18,899 nt of DNA from Casp-actino8 sp040381935 (GTDB lineage Bacteria; Actinomycetota; Acidimicrobiia; Acidimicrobiales; Ilumatobacteraceae): positions 1 to 18,899 of the forward strand of contig JBEIGJ010000029.1 of NCBI GenBank assembly GCA_040381935.1, read 5' to 3'. The position numbers and the translations under genes are program-made. This document shows positions 14,787 to 18,899 of the stretch, piece after piece (position 1 is the stretch's first letter; each line of letters begins with the position of its first letter). The notes under the pieces are model-generated. The model did not search any database. It saw nothing but the letters and a program-made list of their open reading frames with translations, and was not told the DNA's origin.

Positions 14787-15692
14787 ATGACCGAAGTCGG
14801 TCTTTGCCTACCGCAACTCGGACCCCATGTCACTGCCGAAGTCATAGCGGAATATTCCCGACGGGCTGAAGCCTGCGGCTATTCCAGCCTGTGGGTGCAG
14901 GACCATTTCATGTATCCCCTTGCTCCGAAACGGGGATACGGCGGACCTGATGTACTTCCGCCAGAGCAGTACAAGTCGGTCTTTGCGCCATTGGAAACCC
15001 TGGCGTACGTCGCCGGCGTTACATCGCAGATGAATCTCGGAACCAGCATCTTGGTCGCAGGAAATCATTGGCCCGTTTCTTTGGCCCAGCGGTTGGCCAG
15101 TATCGACCACATGTGCACCGGACGTCTGATCGTGGGTCTCGGAGTGGGGTGGAATGCCGAGGAGCATCAGGCTTCGGGTACCGAGATCGAAACTCGTGGT
15201 CGTCGTATGGACGATTTCATTCCGGCACTCCTGGCCTGCTGGGATGCCGATCCTGTGTCGTACGACGGGACGTTTTTTCAGATTCCGCCATCGCATATCA
15301 ATCCCAAACCACGACAACGCCCGGTCCTGCTTTCGGGTATGTGGTCCAAGGCCGGACTCGAGCGCACGGCTCGATGGTTCGACGCCTGGAATCCGGCCGG
15401 TATGCCGGTGGCCAAGGTGGCCAAGATGGCGGCTGCGATCAATGCCATGCGCAGTCACGAGCAATCCCCGATTGAGATCTATTACCGATCATTCGTTCAA
15501 GCACCCCTTGGCCCGGTGGCCGAGGACGGGACCAATGTGCAGGCCCTAGTTCGCGATGCACTCGAAGCGCGAGATGCGGGCTTTGCCGAAATCACCTTGG
15601 AGCCTAATTTTTGGTCGCATATCAGCGCACCAGAGGATTGGCTGAAGATTCCCGAGTTGTACGCGCCCGTTCTCGAAGCCGTCCGCCGATAA
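14787..15692 (+). CDS. LLM-class (luciferase-like, probably F420-dependent) oxidoreductase
   Basis: This is a 301-residue TIM-barrel protein of the luciferase-like monooxygenase superfamily. Recognisable features are the N-terminal GLCLPQLGPH strand, GYSSLWVQDHFMY, NLGTSILVAGNHWPVSLAQRLASID, and the diagnostic GRLIVGLGVGWNAEEHQASG followed by RGRRMDDFI. The last motif is typical of actinobacterial F420-dependent members, which use reduced or oxidised F420 rather than FMN, though cofactor assignment from motifs alone is tentative. It starts 13 bases after the Rieske oxygenase and may act on the same substrate or its product. It converges with acoC across a 31-base gap. Confidence 0.88.
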   Translation: MTEVGLCLPQLGPHVTAEVIAEYSRRAEACGYSSLWVQDHFMYPLAPKRGYGGPDVLPPEQYKSVFAPLETLAYVAGVTSQMNLGTSILVAGNHWPVSLAQRLASIDHMCTGRLIVGLGVGWNAEEHQASGTEIETRGRRMDDFIPALLACWDADPVSYDGTFFQIPPSHINPKPRQRPVLLSGMWSKAGLERTARWFDAWNPAGMPVAKVAKMAAAINAMRSHEQSPIEIYYRSFVQAPLGPVAEDGTNVQALVRDALEARDAGFAEITLEPNFWSHISAPEDWLKIPELYAPVLEAVRR

Positions 15693-15723
15693 CACTGCGG
15701 CGCCCGTCGCCACTATGGAGTGC

Positions 15724-17142
15724 TCAACCCAGCGACTGCGGGTCATTCAAAATGTCGACGATGGTGCGACAGAATTCAGCAGCCGGGGCTCCATCGAAGA
15801 CTCGATGATCCCAGGTCAAACTCAGTGTCAGCCGTTTGACTGTGCTGATCTTGCCCTTCTTTTTGATCACGATGTCGTCGCGGAGACGACCAACTCCCAA
15901 AATCGCTGCGTTCGGCGGATTGATGACCGGGGTAAATCCATCCACCCCGAACATGCCAAGAGCAGTCACTGAGAAAGTTCCACCTTCGAGATCTTCGAGT
16001 TGTGTGCGACCATCCCGAGCGGCATTGGCCAGACGCTTGCTCTCTCGGGCGATGTCGGCCAGCGGGAGTTGATCGGCCTGACGTATCACCGGCACGACCA
16101 GCCCACCCGGTATCGCTACCGCCAGACCGATATTCACCTCGGGTAGTTCGGCGATTCCACCATCGACGATTTGGGAATTGACGTAGCGATGTCGGGCCAA
16201 GGCGCGTCCCGAGGCCGCTATGAGATAGTCAGTGAAACCGGGAGGTGCTTCGGACGAGCCAAAGTCGTTGCGATGTTCGATCACCCGGTCGAAGTCGGCA
16301 TCCATGTACAACGTGAGTTGCGCCATTTCCTGTAGCGATGCGTGCATCCGTTTGGCAATTGTGCTGCGCATACCGGACATCTTTTTGACTCCTGCAGGAA
16401 CATTGCTCGACGTCGACGCCGAGCTGGCAGGTGAAGTCGGTGCAGGCGATCTGGATATTCCTGCCAACAACTGACGTACGTAGAGAGCAATATCATCCCG
16501 CTCGATACGGGCGTTCCCCGATGAACTCGGTACCTGACGGAGGTCAACCCCGAGAAGATCAGCCAATTGCCGAGCAGCCGCAGTAGCTGTGATGTTTTCT
16601 TGGCCACCTGACGCAGCGTGGGCCGAGGGCAACGCAGTAGTCGTCGTGGTCCTTTGCGCTGCCTCTTGAACATCTTCAGAGACAATGCGACCACCGGGTC
16701 CACTGCCGGTGACCGTTGCCAGGTTCACACCCAGAGTGGCCGCAACGCGATACGCATTCGGACTGATGAATCGTCGACCCGTTTGGGCGGTCGTTGTGAT
16801 GTGGTGATTGGTTGGACTGACCTGCGCCGACGCCACGGATTGGTTGGCTACCGGCACATCAGCAGTCGCCGCACTCAGAGGGGTAGAAGTCTGTGGTGGG
16901 TCTTCACCCTCGGCGAGGAGATAGCCAATCACCGCACCGCAAGGATACGACTGACCGGTTTCACCGCTGAGGTGGATCCGACCAGCCGAGGTGGCTTCGA
17001 CGTCACTTTCGACTTTGTCGGTTTCGATCCGAAGCACCGGCATCCCGGGTTGAATGGAGTCACCGTCGCTGACCAACCATTCGAGAATGGTGCCTTCCTC
17101 CATGGTGAGTCCCAATTTGGGCATGATGAATTCAGTGGCCAC
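15724..17142 (-). CDS. acoC: Acetoin dehydrogenase E2 (dihydrolipoyllysine acetyltransferase)
   Basis: This is a 472-residue E2 core of a 2-oxo-acid-dehydrogenase-type complex. It has an N-terminal lipoyl domain with the lipoylated Lys43 in ETDKVES. Two peripheral-subunit-binding domains follow, at about 125-160 (ISPNAYRVAATLGVNL, GPGGRI) and 184-224 (ATAAARQLADLLGVDL, NARIERDDI), and then an acyltransferase domain from about 255 with the catalytic DHRVFDG (His446, Asp450). The linkers are Ala/Thr/Ser/Pro-rich. AcoX and AcoB next to it make acetoin dehydrogenase the likely complex, transferring the acetyl group to CoA; pyruvate dehydrogenase E2 is the alternative. The GTG start has an excellent ribosome site, and the gene overlaps the end of acoX by 11 bases. 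Most E2 proteins of this class have one binding domain. Confidence 0.9.
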   Translation of the reverse strand: MATEFIMPKLGLTMEEGTILEWLVSDGDSIQPGMPVLRIETDKVESDVEATSAGRIHLSGETGQSYPCGAVIGYLLAEGEDPPQTSTPLSAATADVPVANQSVASAQVSPTNHHITTTAQTGRRFISPNAYRVAATLGVNLATVTGSGPGGRIVSEDVQEAAQRTTTTTALPSAHAASGGQENITATAAARQLADLLGVDLRQVPSSSGNARIERDDIALYVRQLLAGISRSPAPTSPASSASTSSNVPAGVKKMSGMRSTIAKRMHASLQEMAQLTLYMDADFDRVIEHRNDFGSSEAPPGFTDYLIAASGRALARHRYVNSQIVDGGIAELPEVNIGLAVAIPGGLVVPVIRQADQLPLADIARESKRLANAARDGRTQLEDLEGGTFSVTALGMFGVDGFTPVINPPNAAILGVGRLRDDIVIKKKGKISTVKRLTLSLTWDHRVFDGAPAAEFCRTIVDILNDPQSLG

Positions 17143-18211
17143 TGCTACTCCTCAGTTTTGATCTTGTGGGACTTGCGTCGGCATGATGATCGCTCTTTGC
17201 TGTGGGACAGTCATCGTTGGTTCGACAAGGGGGATTGGTGAAAAGTCCCCGTTCGGCGGCGATGACCAAAGTTTTTTCGACATCGATCAGGCATGGTCCT
17301 CGCCAATCGATGTGGGCCGTGATCCGGGAATCGCTTCGCGTGACTCGATCTCGCTCGCCATCGAAGGCCAAGATGTGACCACCGGCAATGGTCAGGGGTT
17401 CTTCATCAGCGAGTTGCTGAACATCTGCCACGGTGACCGTTGTGAAGGCACCGGGGGCCAAGGGCACGCGAACCTGAGTACCTGGCGATCCCATGGTCAC
17501 TCGAACTCCACCTGGTTGATGGCGCAAGACCGGGTGGATGCGACCGGCTATTCCCGATAACCCAGAACCAACGGGTGTGGCGATGGCGGCGATTACTTCT
17601 CTCAGTGTTTGTGGATCTTGTACCGCACGGGCACCAGTGAATTGTCCGGAAACAACCGCAAGTTCGACCAAGGCAAGATCCTCATGAAGTCCCTCGTGGT
17701 CCTCGATTCGAACCACGATTCGTTTCGATCGACGACCGACCAGATCGAGGTCAACCAGATTGCGGGCCACTAACGCACAGGCCACCCCGGCAGAGGTTCC
17801 ATCAAAGGCGGAGGGGAAGATGTTGTTCGTTCCCGTTGAAATAGCGACGAGAGGAACCTCGGGCCACCCGAGGGCGACATCGCGCGCCGTACCATCACCG
17901 CCAAGAACGATGACCGCTCCGACATTTTCGGCGAACAAGTGCCGAGCCGCAGCAACGGTATCCCAACGCGATCCAGACAACTGTTGGTCAATGAATGCGA
18001 CCCGGCTACCAAGACCTTGAGCTGCTCGTGCTCCGAGTCGATGACCGTCTGGCATCAGTAATACCCGATCGACACCAGTCTCCAAAGCAGCCACGATGGC
18101 ACGCTGAACAATTCCAACCTTGGTGACATCAGATGTATGAGTGGCCGGGGTCGAGAGGCGTCGGATGTCTTTACCGGCATGGGGATTGACAATGATGCCG
18201 ACTGTGGACAT
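17132..18211 (-). CDS. acoX: AcoX-type ATP-NAD-kinase-like protein of acetoin operon
   Basis: This is a 359-residue protein (363 if TTG at 18223 is used) of the diacylglycerol/NAD-kinase-like fold, closest to AcoX, found in acetoin catabolic operons; its biochemical role there is not settled. Motifs are the N-terminal GIIVNPHAGKDIRRL (AcoX proteins have NPxSGxDIRRL), GGDGT at about 104-108, and STGTNNIFP. The last 35-40 residues are polar with scattered Cys, His, Ser and no family similarity that I recognise. ATG at 18211 is preferred. TTG at 18223 would overlap the acoB stop as TTGA, and a GGGAG lies just before it. The gene sits between acoB and acoC and overlaps acoC by 11 bases, so all three are probably translationally coupled. 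Confidence 0.85.
   Translation of the reverse strand: MSTVGIIVNPHAGKDIRRLSTPATHTSDVTKVGIVQRAIVAALETGVDRVLLMPDGHRLGARAAQGLGSRVAFIDQQLSGSRWDTVAAARHLFAENVGAVIVLGGDGTARDVALGWPEVPLVAISTGTNNIFPSAFDGTSAGVACALVARNLVDLDLVGRRSKRIVVRIEDHEGLHEDLALVELAVVSGQFTGARAVQDPQTLREVIAAIATPVGSGLSGIAGRIHPVLRHQPGGVRVTMGSPGTQVRVPLAPGAFTTVTVADVQQLADEEPLTIAGGHILAFDGERDRVTRSDSRITAHIDWRGPCLIDVEKTLVIAAERGLFTNPPCRTNDDCPTAKSDHHADASPTRSKLRSSSGH
17148..17153 (-). promoter_or_regulatory. Ribosome binding site fixing the GTG start of acoC
   Basis: On the minus strand GAGGAG lies five bases before GTG at 17142, inside the 3' end of acoX. It is the strongest Shine-Dalgarno match in this operon and decides the start. Confidence 0.75.
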
Positions 18212-18219
18212 CTCAGTGG

Positions 18220-18899
18220 TCAACTCCCGAGCACCTGACGTCGCAGCACGTCGCGGACACCATCGGCGATGTTTTTGGCTTCCGGGATGTAGTGCTTTTC
18301 CAAGGCAGGGCTGAAGGGAACCGGGGAAAATGGAGCGCCGATACGCGTCACCGGTGCATCCAGGTAGTCAAAGGCCAGTTCCTGTATCTGAGCGGCGATC
18401 TCGGCCCCTAAGCCCCCGAAGCGTACGGCTTCGTGAACGACGACTACGCGATTCGTCTTGCGCGCCGATGCCACGATGGTGTCGGTGTCCAGAGGCTGCA
18501 GAGTACGTGGGTCAATGACTTCGCAACTGATTCCTTCGGCGGCCAATGTTTCGGCGGCTGCCATGGCTTCATTGGCCATCCGAGCCCAAGCCACAATGGT
18601 CACATCGGTTCCTGATCGCATGATGTTGGCTTTGCCGAGTGGAATTTCGTATGGCTCCTCGGGTACTAAGCCGGTCATTCCCAAGAGCCGTTTGTGCTTG
18701 ATCATGACTGTGGGGTTGTCCTCTTTGATGCACGAAATCATCAGTCCCTTCATGTCGTAGGGATTCGAGGGGTAGACGACTTTGAGTCCAGGGATATGAC
18801 AAAGCAACGCTTCGAGTGACTGACTGTGTTGAGCCGCCGCCGAGAGTCCTCCGCCGCCGGCAGTGGTAATGGTCAGAGGCAAGGTGGCTTCGCCGCCGA
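18220..18899 (-). CDS. acoB: Acetoin dehydrogenase E1 beta subunit (5' end beyond right edge)
   Basis: This is the C-terminal two thirds of a thiamine-diphosphate-dependent E1 beta subunit. The frame is open through the right edge, continuing as GGEATLPLTITTAGGGG; the TTG at 18882 is an internal leucine. Features are AAQHSQSLEALLCHIPGLKVVYPS-type motifs with the conserved His, then a transketolase C-terminal domain (DVTIVAWARMANEA, EVIDPRTLQPLD, VVVHEAVRFGGLGAEI, PFSPALEKHYIP). Resemblance to AcoB (HKRLLGMTG with VPEEPYEIPLGKA) and the adjoining acoX favour the acetoin complex over pyruvate or branched-chain dehydrogenase. E1 alpha is expected just upstream, outside the window. With E1 alpha it would decarboxylate or cleave acetoin and pass the acetyl unit to AcoC. 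Confidence 0.9.
   Translation of the reverse strand, partial: GGEATLPLTITTAGGGGLSAAAQHSQSLEALLCHIPGLKVVYPSNPYDMKGLMISCIKEDNPTVMIKHKRLLGMTGLVPEEPYEIPLGKANIMRSGTDVTIVAWARMANEAMAAAETLAAEGISCEVIDPRTLQPLDTDTIVASARKTNRVVVVHEAVRFGGLGAEIAAQIQELAFDYLDAPVTRIGAPFSPVPFSPALEKHYIPEAKNIADGVRDVLRRQVLGS

Noticed and set aside
15699..15711. GGCG-CCCGT-CGCC hairpin between the convergent LLM and acoC genes
   Set aside because: Four-base stem without a T-run; position suits a terminator but the sequence does not support one.

Overview
The window reads as chromosomal DNA of an actinobacterium, most likely a member of Acidimicrobiia or a close relative. This is inferred from a housekeeping block typical of actinobacteria (RNase J, FtsK, RimO, PgsA, CinA), a CarD/CdnL-type RNA polymerase regulator, an F420-type luciferase-like oxidoreductase, moderate GC and frequent GTG/TTG starts. 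I see no insertion sequence, phage gene, CRISPR array, rRNA or integrase. No gene-free stretch reaches 300 bases. The longest (8569-8721) holds a tRNA.

Positions 1-9480 are a plus-strand housekeeping block: the 3' part of RNase J, a start-overlapping unknown lipoprotein, the DNA translocase FtsK, an SMP-30/gluconolactonase-like protein, the S12 methylthiotransferase RimO, the phosphatidylglycerolphosphate synthase PgsA, CinA, tRNA-Arg(TCT), and CarD with an 82-residue Lys/Ala/Pro tail.

Positions 9540-15692 are a metabolic segment. It holds a class-I glutamine-synthetase-like ligase, a coupled short-chain dehydrogenase, a minus-strand glyoxalase-like protein divergent from a 3-hydroxyisobutyrate-dehydrogenase-family enzyme, a Rieske non-heme iron oxygenase and an LLM-class oxidoreductase. 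No single pathway can be proven. A ligase, an oxygenase and several dehydrogenases together suggest catabolism of an amine or of small organic compounds.

Positions 15724-18899 are a minus-strand acetoin dehydrogenase operon, transcribed right to left: E1-beta (acoB, cut by the right edge), acoX, and E2 (acoC) with one lipoyl domain and two peripheral-subunit-binding domains. E1-alpha is expected just beyond the right edge. The three genes overlap end to start. The complex would cleave acetoin to acetaldehyde and acetyl-CoA, feeding central metabolism.

I did not find a clearly unprecedented system. The best leads are the histone-H1-like tail on CarD, the one-residue-shorter catalytic spacing in PgsA, the duplicated E3-binding domain in AcoC, the ligase plus Rieske neighbourhood, and the uncharacterised lipoprotein between RNase J and FtsK.
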